A program made the translations under genes and the position numbers. Below are positions 1 to 8,368 of a stretch of 45,257 nt of DNA, piece by piece. The stretch is from the NCBI GenBank assembly GCA_030728985.1, contig JANQYI010000043.1, positions 1,444 to 46,700 on the forward strand. Direction: 5' to 3'. Source of the stretch: Burkholderiaceae bacterium. Lineage in GTDB: Bacteria; Pseudomonadota; Gammaproteobacteria; Burkholderiales; Burkholderiaceae_B. The notes beneath the pieces are model-generated. The model saw only the letters and a program-made list of their open reading frames with translations, did no database searches and had not been told where the DNA came from. How positions within the stretch are numbered: position 1 is the first letter of the stretch; each line of letters begins with the position of its first letter.

Positions 1-84
1 GGCCTCTCTTGTTGACTGGTTATCCGCCTCGATTTAACCCTATGATTACACTTATCCCTTTTCTCTAAGAAGAAGACAAGAAAA

Positions 85-1773
85 ATGAGCCAAGCACCTT
101 CCCCCAGCAAGCCGCGAACCGGCGGTCAGATTCTCGTCGGCCAACTCGTCAGTCACGGCGTCAAGCACGTGTTCTGCGTGCCTGGCGAAAGCTTTCTCGC
201 CGTGCTCGACGCTTTGGTGGATGTCAGCATTGAGGTTACCGTGTGCCGTCAGGAAGGCGGTGCCGCCATGATGGCCGACGCCTACGGCAAGCTCACAGGT
301 ACGCCCGGTATTTGCATGGTCACGCGCGGGCCTGGTGCCTCTAATGCACTGGCCGGTATCCACATCGCCAAACAAGACTCTACTCCGGTGATTGTCTTTG
401 TCGGACAGATTGAACGCGGCATGCGCGAGCGTGAAGCTTTTCAAGAAATGGACTACCGCGCGGTCTTTGGACAAGCCGCCAAATGGGCCACCGAGATTGA
501 CGATGCGGCGCGGATCCCCGAGATCTTGTCGCGCGCCTTCCATGTCGCGACCTCTGGACGTCCTGGTCCCGTGGTCATTGCCCTGCCCGAGGATATGCTG
601 GTCGAGATGGCCACGGTCGCCGATGCCCCGCACTATGTGGCTATCGACTCCGCACCGGCTGCCGGTCAAATGGCTGCGTTGGCAGAACGCCTGTCCAAGG
701 CGAAAGCACCCGTTGCGATTCTAGGTGGCGCACGTTGGAGTGCTCAGGCTGTCGCGCAGTTCGCACAGTTTGCCGAGCGCTTTAAACTACCCGTCGCCGT
801 GTCATTCCGTCGTCAAATGCTGTTCCCGGCTAATCACCCTTGCTTCATCGGTGATGTCGGCATCGGCCTCAATCCTGAACTACTCAAGCGCGTACAAGAC
901 GCCGACCTCGTGCTGCTCGTCGGTGGACGGATGTCGGAAATGCCAAGCCAGGCCTATACCCTGTTCGACATCCCTGTGCCTAAGCAAGAGCTGGTGCATG
1001 TCCATCCTGATAGCGGCGAGTTGGGTCGGGTCTACCGCGCTTCGATCGCGATCAATGCTTCGCCGATTGCCTTTGCTGCCGAACTGGCAGCCCTGCCTAC
1101 GCCTGCGGCAACACCCTGGGCAGCGAGCACCGAGGCCATGCACAAGAGTTACCTCGCCTGGAGCGACCCGGCTCCCATCAAAACACCCGGTGCCGTGCAG
1201 ATGGGCGGCGTGATGGAATACCTTGAGGCGCACCTGCCCGCTGACGCCATCATGACTAACGGTGCGGGTAATTTTGCGACTTGGCTGCATCGTTTCCACC
1301 GTTTTACTCATTACGGCACGCAGCTCGCGCCCACCTCGGGTTCGATGGGCTATGGTTTACCTGCCGCCGTGGGCGCCAAGCGCTTTTCACCCGATAAACT
1401 GGTGGTCTGCTTTGCTGGTGACGGTTGCTTCATGATGCATGGCCAAGAATTTGCCACCGCAGTGCAGTACAACTTACCCATTGTGGTCGTGATCATCGAT
1501 AACGGCATGTACGGCACCATCCGGATGCACCAGGAAAAACATTACCCTGGCCGTATTTCCGCGACGCAACTGAGAAATCCCGATTTCGCAGCCTATGCGC
1601 GTGCCTTTGGCGGTCATGGGGAGCGTGTCGAAAAAACTGAAGAGTTTGGACCTGCGTTCGAGCGTGCAGTCGCAAGCGGCCAACCGGCGATCTTGCATCT
1701 GTTGATCGACCCCGAGGCGATCACTCCGACGACCACCATTGCCAAGCTCAGAGCCGCTGCCCAGAAAACCTAA
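85..1773 (+). CDS. ThDP-dependent enzyme, acetolactate synthase large subunit-like
   Basis: A 562-residue protein with the three-domain layout of the acetolactate synthase/pyruvate oxidase family. The N-terminal PYR domain carries the catalytic glutamate (E57, in CRQEGGAA) that activates the thiamine ring. A central domain follows, then a C-terminal PP domain with the diphosphate/metal motif beginning GDG at 445-447 and ending at N473-G474. The length fits IlvB-like proteins, but there is no adjacent small regulatory subunit gene (ilvN/ilvH) and no ilvC, so a biosynthetic acetolactate synthase role is not supported by context. It may be a catabolic or uncharacterised 2-oxoacid decarboxylase or ligase. 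The ATG at 85 lies after a purine-rich AAGAAGA stretch. A TTGACT hexamer (12-17) and a TATGAT hexamer (41-46) lie upstream but are not properly spaced for one promoter. The glutaryl-CoA dehydrogenase gene follows after 67 bases. The family call is firm; the substrate is unknown. Confidence 0.85.
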   Translation: MSQAPSPSKPRTGGQILVGQLVSHGVKHVFCVPGESFLAVLDALVDVSIEVTVCRQEGGAAMMADAYGKLTGTPGICMVTRGPGASNALAGIHIAKQDSTPVIVFVGQIERGMREREAFQEMDYRAVFGQAAKWATEIDDAARIPEILSRAFHVATSGRPGPVVIALPEDMLVEMATVADAPHYVAIDSAPAAGQMAALAERLSKAKAPVAILGGARWSAQAVAQFAQFAERFKLPVAVSFRRQMLFPANHPCFIGDVGIGLNPELLKRVQDADLVLLVGGRMSEMPSQAYTLFDIPVPKQELVHVHPDSGELGRVYRASIAINASPIAFAAELAALPTPAATPWAASTEAMHKSYLAWSDPAPIKTPGAVQMGGVMEYLEAHLPADAIMTNGAGNFATWLHRFHRFTHYGTQLAPTSGSMGYGLPAAVGAKRFSPDKLVVCFAGDGCFMMHGQEFATAVQYNLPIVVVIIDNGMYGTIRMHQEKHYPGRISATQLRNPDFAAYARAFGGHGERVEKTEEFGPAFERAVASGQPAILHLLIDPEAITPTTTIAKLRAAAQKT

Positions 1774-1840
1774 GGTTTTCGGGTACGCCCGAGTGGGTAT
1801 TTTGTACAATTTCGAATAGTTTTTAATTTGGAGCACGACA

Positions 1841-3031
1841 ATGGCTGAAGCCTCTTTCAACTGGGAAGACCCACTCTTGCTGGATAGCCAGCTGACCGAT
1901 GAGGAGCGCATGGTTCGCGATGCGGCACGCTCCTACTGTCAGGACAAATTGGCTCCGCGCGTCCTCGAGGGTTTTCGTCACGAGAAAACAGACGTCAAAA
2001 TTTTCCCTGAAATGGGTGAGCTTGGTTTGTTGGGTGCCACCATTCCCGTCGAGTACGGCGGCTCAGGCTTGAACTACGTCAGCTACGGTCTGATCGCCCG
2101 CGAAGTCGAGCGCGTCGACTCCGGCTACCGTTCAATGATGAGCGTGCAGTCCTCGCTGGTGATGCTGCCAATTAACGAATTCGGCAGCGAAGCGCAAAAG
2201 CAAAAATATCTTCCCAAACTCGCCCGCGGCGAATGGATCGGCTGTTTTGGCCTAACAGAACCCGACCACGGGTCAGATCCCGCCGGCATGGAGACACGCG
2301 CCGTCAAAACCGCGCATGGTTACTCCCTGACTGGTAACAAGATGTGGATCTCCAACTCTCCGATCGCTGATGTCTTCGTTGTGTGGGGCAAGTGCGTAGG
2401 CGGCGATTACGACGGCCGTATCCGCGGCTTTATCCTTGAAAAAGGCATGAAAGGTCTGTCCGCACCTGCGATTCATGGCAAGGTCGGCTTGCGCGCCTCG
2501 ATCACCGGTGAAATCGTGATGGACAACGTCGAGATTGGCGACGAGCAAATGTTGCCGGGTGTTTCCGGTCTCAAAGGACCCTTTACCTGTTTGAACTCCG
2601 CCCGCTTTGGTATCGCTTGGGGTGCACTCGGTGCAGCCGAGTTTTGCTGGCATATGGCACGCCAATACACCTTGGATCGCAAACAATTTGGTCGCCCACT
2701 GGCCGCCAACCAGTTGATCCAGAAAAAATTGGCTGACATGCAAACAGAGATTACGCTTGGTTTGCAAGGTTGCTTGCGCCTGGGTCGGATGAAAGACGAA
2801 GGCACCGCAGCGGTTGAAATCACCTCAATCATGAAGCGCAACTCTTGCGGCAAATCTCTCGATATCGCACGCATGGCACGCGACATGCTGGGTGGCAACG
2901 GGATTTCCGACGAATACGGTGTCGCTCGACACTTGGTCAACCTTGAGGTGGTAAACACCTACGAAGGTACGCACGATGTGCACGCCCTGATCTTGGGTCG
3001 CGCACAGACAGGCATTCAGGCCTTTTTCTAA
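1841..3031 (+). CDS. gcdH: Glutaryl-CoA dehydrogenase (acyl-CoA dehydrogenase family)
   Basis: A 396-residue flavoprotein that oxidatively decarboxylates glutaryl-CoA to crotonyl-CoA in lysine, tryptophan and benzoyl-CoA breakdown, passing electrons to ETF. The full acyl-CoA dehydrogenase fold is present: an N-terminal helical domain, a middle beta domain with the [13 protein letters not shown] stretch that contacts flavin and substrate, and a C-terminal helical domain. The general base is visible as E375 in [16 protein letters not shown], a signature closely matching glutaryl-CoA dehydrogenases rather than short-chain enzymes, whose catalytic glutamate sits in a different sequence context. 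The ATG at 1841 follows a GGAG ribosome-binding site. A strong terminator lies 28 bases past the stop. No LysR regulator or CaiB-type CoA transferase, both often linked to gcdH in this order, is visible here; they could lie outside the window. Confidence 0.93.
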   Translation: MAEASFNWEDPLLLDSQLTDEERMVRDAARSYCQDKLAPRVLEGFRHEKTDVKIFPEMGELGLLGATIPVEYGGSGLNYVSYGLIAREVERVDSGYRSMMSVQSSLVMLPINEFGSEAQKQKYLPKLARGEWIGCFGLTEPDHGSDPAGMETRAVKTAHGYSLTGNKMWISNSPIADVFVVWGKCVGGDYDGRIRGFILEKGMKGLSAPAIHGKVGLRASITGEIVMDNVEIGDEQMLPGVSGLKGPFTCLNSARFGIAWGALGAAEFCWHMARQYTLDRKQFGRPLAANQLIQKKLADMQTEITLGLQGCLRLGRMKDEGTAAVEITSIMKRNSCGKSLDIARMARDMLGGNGISDEYGVARHLVNLEVVNTYEGTHDVHALILGRAQTGIQAFF

Positions 3032-3058
3032 TTATTAAAGGTCACTAAGCTCCATGCA

Positions 3059-3093
3059 CTGCGGAACATTCAACCATGCTCCGCAGTTTTTTT
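3059..3093 (+). terminator. Rho-independent terminator after gcdH
   Basis: A 7-bp stem, CTGCGGA (3059-3065) pairing with TCCGCAG (3080-3086), encloses a 14-base loop and is followed directly by seven T residues (3087-3093). It ends the + strand pair TPP enzyme-gcdH just before the convergent crotonase gene, whose stop is at 3095. No T-run follows the stem on the opposite strand, so it should work mainly for + transcription. Confidence 0.85.
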
Positions 3094-3094
3094 A

Positions 3095-3904
3095 CTAAAC
3101 TGAAAAGTCTTGATCAAACTTTGGTGGACGCTTTTGCAAAAAGGCATCCATCCCTTCTTTGCCCTCAGGGCCCGCCATCCCGATAAACTCAAGCGCGAGT
3201 GATGCATCGAAAATCGGACCAGCCTGACGCAACCAACTATTTAGTGCATGCTTGGTCCAGCGTAAGGCGCCGGGAGGACCATCGGCAAATTTACTAGCGA
3301 TATCAATCGCCTTTTGCTCGACGTCCGCATCATCCAAGGCCATTGAAATCAGATTCATACGATCGGCTTCTTCACCGGTAAAGGTATCAGCGGTCATCAA
3401 GTAGTACTTGGCTTTAGCCATGCCACACAGCAACGGCCAAATAATCGTTGCATGATCGCCTGAGGCGATACCAATCTTAAGGTGTCCGTCCGAAAACTTG
3501 GCATCCCGCGACGCGATCGACACATCAGCCAAGATCAACAGCGCAAGTCCCGCACCAACCGCCCAGCCCCGTGCTGCCGTCACAATCGGCTTACTGCAGT
3601 TGATCATGCCATAGACTAAGTTGCGTGCTTCACGCATCGCTTCCATACGCTGTGCATAGTCGTCGCAGACCTTGCGCTCGTGATTCAAATCACCGCCTGC
3701 TGAGAAGTTTCTGCCTTCTCCAGTCATAATAATCGCAGAGACGGAGGGATCCGCATCAACGTCCTTCCAGATTTCTGAAACTTCTCGGTGCATCGTCGCA
3801 TCCATGGCACCCATCTTCAACGGTGAAGACAGCGTGATGCGCAACACGCGGGGATGGGGTCGGTCAAACTTCAAGCGCGTATAACGGTCATAGCAACTTT
3901 GCAT
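3095..3904 (-). CDS. Crotonase-superfamily protein (enoyl-CoA hydratase/isomerase-like) with atypical active site
   Basis: A 269-residue crotonase-fold protein. The oxyanion-hole segments are recognisable: FSAGGDL at about 67-73 and the region around G117-A118-G119. By hand alignment, the two glutamates that catalyse hydration in classical enoyl-CoA hydratases (E144 and E164 in the rat enzyme) are replaced by A121 and H141. Simple enoyl-CoA hydratase activity is therefore unlikely. Crotonases lacking this pair act as isomerases, thioesterases, decarboxylases, dehalogenases or ring-cleaving hydrolases. The gene is last in a - strand set and starts 43 bases after the acyl-CoA synthetase stop, with AAAGG before the ATG. 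A CoA-thioester substrate made by the neighbouring synthetase is an inference. The family is certain; the reaction is unknown. Confidence 0.82.
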   Translation of the reverse strand: MQSCYDRYTRLKFDRPHPRVLRITLSSPLKMGAMDATMHREVSEIWKDVDADPSVSAIIMTGEGRNFSAGGDLNHERKVCDDYAQRMEAMREARNLVYGMINCSKPIVTAARGWAVGAGLALLILADVSIASRDAKFSDGHLKIGIASGDHATIIWPLLCGMAKAKYYLMTADTFTGEEADRMNLISMALDDADVEQKAIDIASKFADGPPGALRWTKHALNSWLRQAGPIFDASLALEFIGMAGPEGKEGMDAFLQKRPPKFDQDFSV

Positions 3905-3947
3905 GGCAAGTACCTTTGAGCAAAATGATGTAAGTAAATAAACAACA

Positions 3948-5897
3948 CTACATAAGATTTTTTAACGCATCGACCGACTCGGGATTAATCAGTGACGATA
4001 AATCACCTGTTGGCTCACCACACAAAACAGCCTTCACCACTCGCCGCATGAGTTTCATATTGCGAGTACGAGGCAAGGAAGATGTAAAGACAATTCGACG
4101 CGGACGATACGAGGCGCCCATCCCGTCAGCGACGGCCTTGATCAACAACTGGATCAGCGCATCATCCTCTACGACCCCGGGTGCGAGCACACAGACACAC
4201 ACCAATATCGCGCCGTGCTTTTCGTCTGGCAACGCGACCGCTGCAGCATCAATGACCTTGCCAGTCGCGAGCAACTGACTCTCGATCTCCGAAGGGCCCA
4301 TACGCTTACCCGCAATTTTGATCGTATCGTCAGAACGCCCCAGCATGTAAAACAACCCGTCCTCACCACGCATCGCGAGATCGCCATGCACCCACACGCC
4401 GGGTAACCTGCTCCAGTAGGTCTCTAGATAACGCGCATCGTCGAACCACAGACTTTTCGTCATCCCGATTGAAGCATGTCGCAATACCAGTTCGCCCGCC
4501 TGCCCCTTGCCCAGGGACTGACCCGTCTCATCGACAATATCAGCACCCATACCCAGTGCAAAAACAGAGAACGAGCCCACATTCATGGGGTGGTTAGGCG
4601 TGCCAACCATAATGGCGCCGCCGACCTCTGTTCCCCCAGTGATATTAATAATCGGAATACGACGCTGGCAGACCTTTTCAAAAAACCAATTCCAAGTGTC
4701 TTCGGTCCAAACCTCTCCACCTGAGACGGTCATCCGTAAGGCGCTTAAGTCGAACGTTAAAGGATCAACATTGGTGTGCATCAACCCACGGACCAAACTG
4801 GGCGAGACCCCGAGATACGTCACACGGTGATCTTGAACTATTCGCCAAAAACGATCGGGGCTCGGGTAATCAGGTGCACCCTCTGCAATTAAAAGGCTGC
4901 CACCAAACATAGTTGGAATCATGGCGCACATCGCACCCACCATCCAGCCCATGTCACTCATAAAAAAGAAGCGGTCAGAGGATTTGAAGTCTCCGCAGAT
5001 ATGCATATCCCGGGTCACCATCGAACCCAGAAATCCGATATGTGTCCAGACACATCCTTTAGGCTTACCTGTTGTGCCGGACGTATAAAAGAGCATGGCA
5101 GGGTCGTTCGGATCCATATGTTCCGTTGCCAACCCGACAGCAGGCTCACTTATGAGTGCACTATATAAAACATCGCGTTCATGATTGATGGAAATGGACG
5201 CATGAATCGCCTTGTTTCTCTCAATCACAACAACTTTCTTAACATCAGGCGCATGTAACAACGCTTCATCGAGCGTTGTTTTCATTGGGATAATCGCGCC
5301 TCGCCGATAGGTGATATCGGCCGTGATGACGATTTTTGCTCGCCCATCTACCAGACGTGTTGCAATGGGTTGTGCGCCAAAACCAGAAAACAGCGGAAGC
5401 AAAATCGCACCAAGTTTTAACACCGAAAAGAACGCGACAAAACTCTCGGGCAAAATGGGTAAGTAGATTGCGACGACGTCGCCACGCTCAACGCCCAGTC
5501 GCCTCAGTCCCGCAGCCAGTCGGCATACTTGATCATTGAACTCAGCGTAGGACATTGTCTGGGACGGTGCGTCAGGTTCACCCTCCCATATCAACAATGG
5601 CTGAGCGGCAACGACTGATTCTAGATGCTGATCCAGACAATTTAAAACAATGTTGGTCGTACCATCTACGCACCAGCGTGCATGCGCGTGACCGCGAGAA
5701 AGATCGAGAGTTTGTTGAAAAGGACGATAAAACTTCACACCGGAAAACTGAAACACCTGCTCCATAAGCCAGGCCGGGTCCTGATTAGACTTTTCAAGTA
5801 AATCCTCGTAGGAACTTGCACCCGTTTGCGCGAGAAACGCTGTCAGGTTACTGGCTTCGATCTGCGGCTGCGTTGGTATCCAGCGAGGAGCATCCAT
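3948..5897 (-). CDS. AMP-forming acyl-CoA synthetase (acetyl/acetoacetyl-CoA synthetase type)
   Basis: A 649-residue ANL-superfamily ligase that should activate a carboxylic acid to its CoA thioester through an acyl-adenylate. Core motifs are intact: the P-loop YTSGTTGKPKG at 271-281, GGTEVGG at 421-427, HGDLA at 504-508, the hinge region GRSDDTIKIAGKR at 520-532, and the catalytic lysine K615 near the C-terminus in RTRNMKLMRR. The N-terminal extension and total length match acetyl-CoA and acetoacetyl-CoA synthetases (about 630-660 residues) rather than fatty-acid or 4-coumarate ligases (about 500-550). The ATG overlaps the stop of the upstream racemase-fold gene by one base (TAATG), so the two are likely translationally coupled. 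The substrate cannot be read from sequence; acetoacetate or another short polar acid is plausible. Confidence 0.85.
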   Translation of the reverse strand: MDAPRWIPTQPQIEASNLTAFLAQTGASSYEDLLEKSNQDPAWLMEQVFQFSGVKFYRPFQQTLDLSRGHAHARWCVDGTTNIVLNCLDQHLESVVAAQPLLIWEGEPDAPSQTMSYAEFNDQVCRLAAGLRRLGVERGDVVAIYLPILPESFVAFFSVLKLGAILLPLFSGFGAQPIATRLVDGRAKIVITADITYRRGAIIPMKTTLDEALLHAPDVKKVVVIERNKAIHASISINHERDVLYSALISEPAVGLATEHMDPNDPAMLFYTSGTTGKPKGCVWTHIGFLGSMVTRDMHICGDFKSSDRFFFMSDMGWMVGAMCAMIPTMFGGSLLIAEGAPDYPSPDRFWRIVQDHRVTYLGVSPSLVRGLMHTNVDPLTFDLSALRMTVSGGEVWTEDTWNWFFEKVCQRRIPIINITGGTEVGGAIMVGTPNHPMNVGSFSVFALGMGADIVDETGQSLGKGQAGELVLRHASIGMTKSLWFDDARYLETYWSRLPGVWVHGDLAMRGEDGLFYMLGRSDDTIKIAGKRMGPSEIESQLLATGKVIDAAAVALPDEKHGAILVCVCVLAPGVVEDDALIQLLIKAVADGMGASYRPRRIVFTSSLPRTRNMKLMRRVVKAVLCGEPTGDLSSLINPESVDALKNLM

Positions 5898-6553
5898 TAT
5901 GTTAAGAGCTGCTTAAGCTTTTTCACGGCACTGTTTGGTGTTGTCAGAATACGTGCCTGGGAACGTATGGCAGGATGAGACGCAGCAGCTGCCATTGAAA
6001 ATTGACCTAGCACAATAGTCGAATACTTTTCGAGCCGATTGACCTGTTCTGCGATGAGTCTGTCATGCTGCGCTTGATCTTTGGCTAACAGCGCATCAAG
6101 TGCACCTTCCACCATAAAGGAATCGATCTTAGCCTCAACGCCCTTGTCTCGTGCCATCTGAAAAAACTCATCGCGAAGAGTCTGTACTGAAGGCACAAAT
6201 GTGGTCAGCATGGCCGCGGTCTCGCCTTGTTCGAGGAGTTCTTCGAACATCGCCTGATTGGACGTCAGAATTGGAATCGATTGAAGTGTTTTGAGATGAT
6301 TTATAGCCTCGCCGAAAGCCGAACACGTAAACAAAATTCCATCGGCGCCAGCACTCACGCAATACTGCCCAAGTCTGGCAAAACGCTCAATCATACGGGG
6401 CGTCATCTTGCCATCAACCAGCATATCGACCGCCAAGGATTCATCAAGCAAGTTGATAATGCTGGCCTCTGGCCATTGTTTTTTAAAGCTTGTGGATGCT
6501 GGTGCCATCGAAACGTCAACAGCATGCACAAGAAAAATACGGGGTGAGGTCAT
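5897..6553 (-). CDS. Aspartate/glutamate racemase superfamily protein with a single active-site cysteine
   Basis: A 218-residue protein of the Asp/Glu/hydantoin racemase superfamily. The first cysteine motif is present (FTCSAFGEA, C77). At the place where two-base racemases carry the second cysteine the sequence reads LGQFSMA (182-188), so that cysteine is absent. Known single-cysteine members include arylmalonate decarboxylase and maleate isomerase-like enzymes, so cofactor-independent proton transfer, decarboxylation or isomerisation is possible. The gene sits 2 bases after the Bug binding-protein gene and overlaps the acyl-CoA synthetase gene by one base, so it is part of one transcript. 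Its likely job is to process the imported acid before CoA activation (inference). Amino-acid racemisation is not supported. Confidence 0.8.
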   Translation of the reverse strand: MTSPRIFLVHAVDVSMAPASTSFKKQWPEASIINLLDESLAVDMLVDGKMTPRMIERFARLGQYCVSAGADGILFTCSAFGEAINHLKTLQSIPILTSNQAMFEELLEQGETAAMLTTFVPSVQTLRDEFFQMARDKGVEAKIDSFMVEGALDALLAKDQAQHDRLIAEQVNRLEKYSTIVLGQFSMAAAASHPAIRSQARILTTPNSAVKKLKQLLT

Positions 6554-6555
6554 TT

Positions 6556-7530
6556 TTATTCCGGCTGAATACCCGCATCCTTGACCACTTTTCCAGCTCT
6601 TGCAATCTCTTTGTTGAGGAGCTCCGCAAGTTGCTTTGGCCCTCCAATCATAGGAGCGGCACCAATCGAGCGAATCTTGGCATCTGTTTCGGGATCCTTC
6701 AACACAGCCTCGATCTCCTTGGCAAGGCGATTAATAATTGGCTGAGGTGTTTTAGCGGGTGCAAAAACTCCGACCCAGGCACTGTATTCAAAACCCGGCA
6801 AGCCAAGCTCGGCAACCGTTGGCAAATCTGGGGCTTGCTGTACGCGCGTCAAACTCGTGACACCGATGGAGCGGATTCTGTCGGCTTTAATATTGGGGAC
6901 TGACGTTGCCACAGGCTCACAAATCATCTGGATCTGTCCGCCCATCAAGTCATTGAGTGCTTGTGGTGAGCTTTTGTAGCTAATCATTTTCAGATCAACA
7001 CCCGCCATCGTTCGGAACATCTCCATACAGATCTTTGAACCTGAGGTCGCTGTTCCGTAGTTCAGCTTGCCAGGATTCGCTTTGGCATAAGCAATAAATT
7101 CTTTGAGATTTTTTGCAGGCACACTTGGGTTAATGACCAAAATGTTATAAAAATCTTTTAATGCCATCGATACTGGGGCGAGGTCATTGACCGGATGAAA
7201 TGGTAGGCTCTTGCGCAAATGAAAATTCGCAGCCAGCGTTGTGCTTGATCCCAGTACAAGGGTGTAGCCGTCAGGATCTGCCTTGGCACCTGCATTGACA
7301 CCAATGACGCCTTCGGCACCTGGTCGATTTTCAACAACGACTTGCTGACCAAGCCTCTGCGACAGCTTGGCCGCCACCACTCGCGCCACCACGTCTGTCG
7401 CACCGCCCGCACCCAAAGGTACGATGAGCTTGATCGCTTTAGTTGGGTAAGTATCTTGCGCAATTGCGACGCCTGCAAAAGCAGAAGTCGAAATGGCAAC
7501 GGCACAGATTGTTTTAAATATGCTTTTCAT
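6556..7530 (-). CDS. Bug-family periplasmic solute-binding protein (TctC-like)
   Basis: A 324-residue protein with a clear Sec signal peptide (basic MKSIFK, hydrophobic core, AIA-Q cleavage site near residue 24). The mature start, YPTKAIKLIVPLGAGGATDVVAR, is typical of Bug proteins (tripartite tricarboxylate transporter substrate-binding family). These bind carboxylates and similar small anions in the periplasm and are hugely expanded in Bordetella and relatives. No TctA/TctB membrane genes are adjacent, which is the norm for orphan Bug proteins; permeases elsewhere may be shared, or the protein may act as a sensor. The ATG follows a strong GGAG site. The gene is embedded among catabolic genes (64 bases from the SDR gene, 2 bases from the racemase-fold gene), which suggests it captures the substrate of that pathway. 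Confidence 0.93.
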   Translation of the reverse strand: MKSIFKTICAVAISTSAFAGVAIAQDTYPTKAIKLIVPLGAGGATDVVARVVAAKLSQRLGQQVVVENRPGAEGVIGVNAGAKADPDGYTLVLGSSTTLAANFHLRKSLPFHPVNDLAPVSMALKDFYNILVINPSVPAKNLKEFIAYAKANPGKLNYGTATSGSKICMEMFRTMAGVDLKMISYKSSPQALNDLMGGQIQMICEPVATSVPNIKADRIRSIGVTSLTRVQQAPDLPTVAELGLPGFEYSAWVGVFAPAKTPQPIINRLAKEIEAVLKDPETDAKIRSIGAAPMIGGPKQLAELLNKEIARAGKVVKDAGIQPE

Positions 7531-7594
7531 GCTTGTCTCCTGGTTGGAAATGGACTCTGATGAGTTCTCTTATCTTTTGAAAGAATACATCACA

Positions 7595-8368
7595 TTAGAC
7601 TGAAGGGATTGCTCCACCGTCTAGCGGCAAGACAATGCCATGCAGATGCGCGGCATGCGAGCTGGCGAGCCACGCGACGGCCTGCGCCACATCCTGAGGC
7701 GTACCCTGCCTAGACATAAAGACTGGATTTGCTGAAGGGCTGGCAACCAGCTGAGCAGCCAGTGCATCAAAACGCGCAGAAGCAATGGGGCCAGGTGCAA
7801 TCGTATTCGCCCGAATACCCTGATCCTTGTAGCGCTCAGAAATTCCTTTAGTCAGTAAATTCACCGCTGCATTCATGCTGCCACCCGGCAAATGCGCAGG
7901 TGAAGGTAGTTTGCCAGCCTTACCGGAAATATTAATGATCACGCCTCCACCAGCCTTGATCATCGTCGGCAGCACAGCACGCATTGAGCGCACATACACC
8001 ATCAACTTACTCTGAAATGTCCGTTCCCAGTCATCGTCTGTCAAATCAAGGAACTCACCGAAGGTCGATGAGGCGGTCGCGTTGACAAGTATATTTAACT
8101 TGCCAGACTGCCTAATAATTTCGCTTGCGGCAAGGGTGACTTCATTCGTTCTTGTGGCATCGACAACACGGACTCTAGCTCGACCACCTGTTTGCGTGAT
8201 AATGCTCTGTAAAGCGTCAAGTTTTGTTTTGTTACGGCCACTCAAAAAAACAGTGACCCCTTGCGCGGCGAGCAACTCTGCGACGACCGAACCAATTGCG
8301 CCTGATGCACCCAAAACCCACGCACACTGTCCGTCAAGGCCAAGGCTATATGAGGGTGCGGGGATCAA
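7595..8368 (-). CDS. Short-chain dehydrogenase/reductase fold protein lacking the catalytic Tyr/Lys
   Basis: A 257-residue SDR. The nucleotide-binding glycine motif GASGAIG is at 20-26 and an NATA segment (the NNAG equivalent) at 96-99. The catalytic serine position is kept (S148 in INISGK). The YxxxK pair expected 13-18 residues later is missing: the aligned segment reads PGGSMNAAVN (161-170), placing Gly162 and Asn166 where Tyr and Lys belong, and no tyrosine occurs between 125 and 180. The C-terminal part (IAPGPI at 190-195, DGG at 250-252) is otherwise normal, so the gene is not broken. It may have unusual catalysis or be a non-catalytic binding protein. The start is TTG at 8368, supported by a 4-base overlap (TTGA) with the preceding 34-codon ORF and by an in-frame stop five codons upstream. 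Confidence 0.82.
   Translation of the reverse strand: MIPAPSYSLGLDGQCAWVLGASGAIGSVVAELLAAQGVTVFLSGRNKTKLDALQSIITQTGGRARVRVVDATRTNEVTLAASEIIRQSGKLNILVNATASSTFGEFLDLTDDDWERTFQSKLMVYVRSMRAVLPTMIKAGGGVIINISGKAGKLPSPAHLPGGSMNAAVNLLTKGISERYKDQGIRANTIAPGPIASARFDALAAQLVASPSANPVFMSRQGTPQDVAQAVAWLASSHAAHLHGIVLPLDGGAIPSV

Noticed and set aside
1779-1792. Small hairpin TCGGG/CCCGA after the TPP-enzyme gene
   Set aside because: Only five base pairs with no adjacent T-run, so it is unlikely to terminate transcription.
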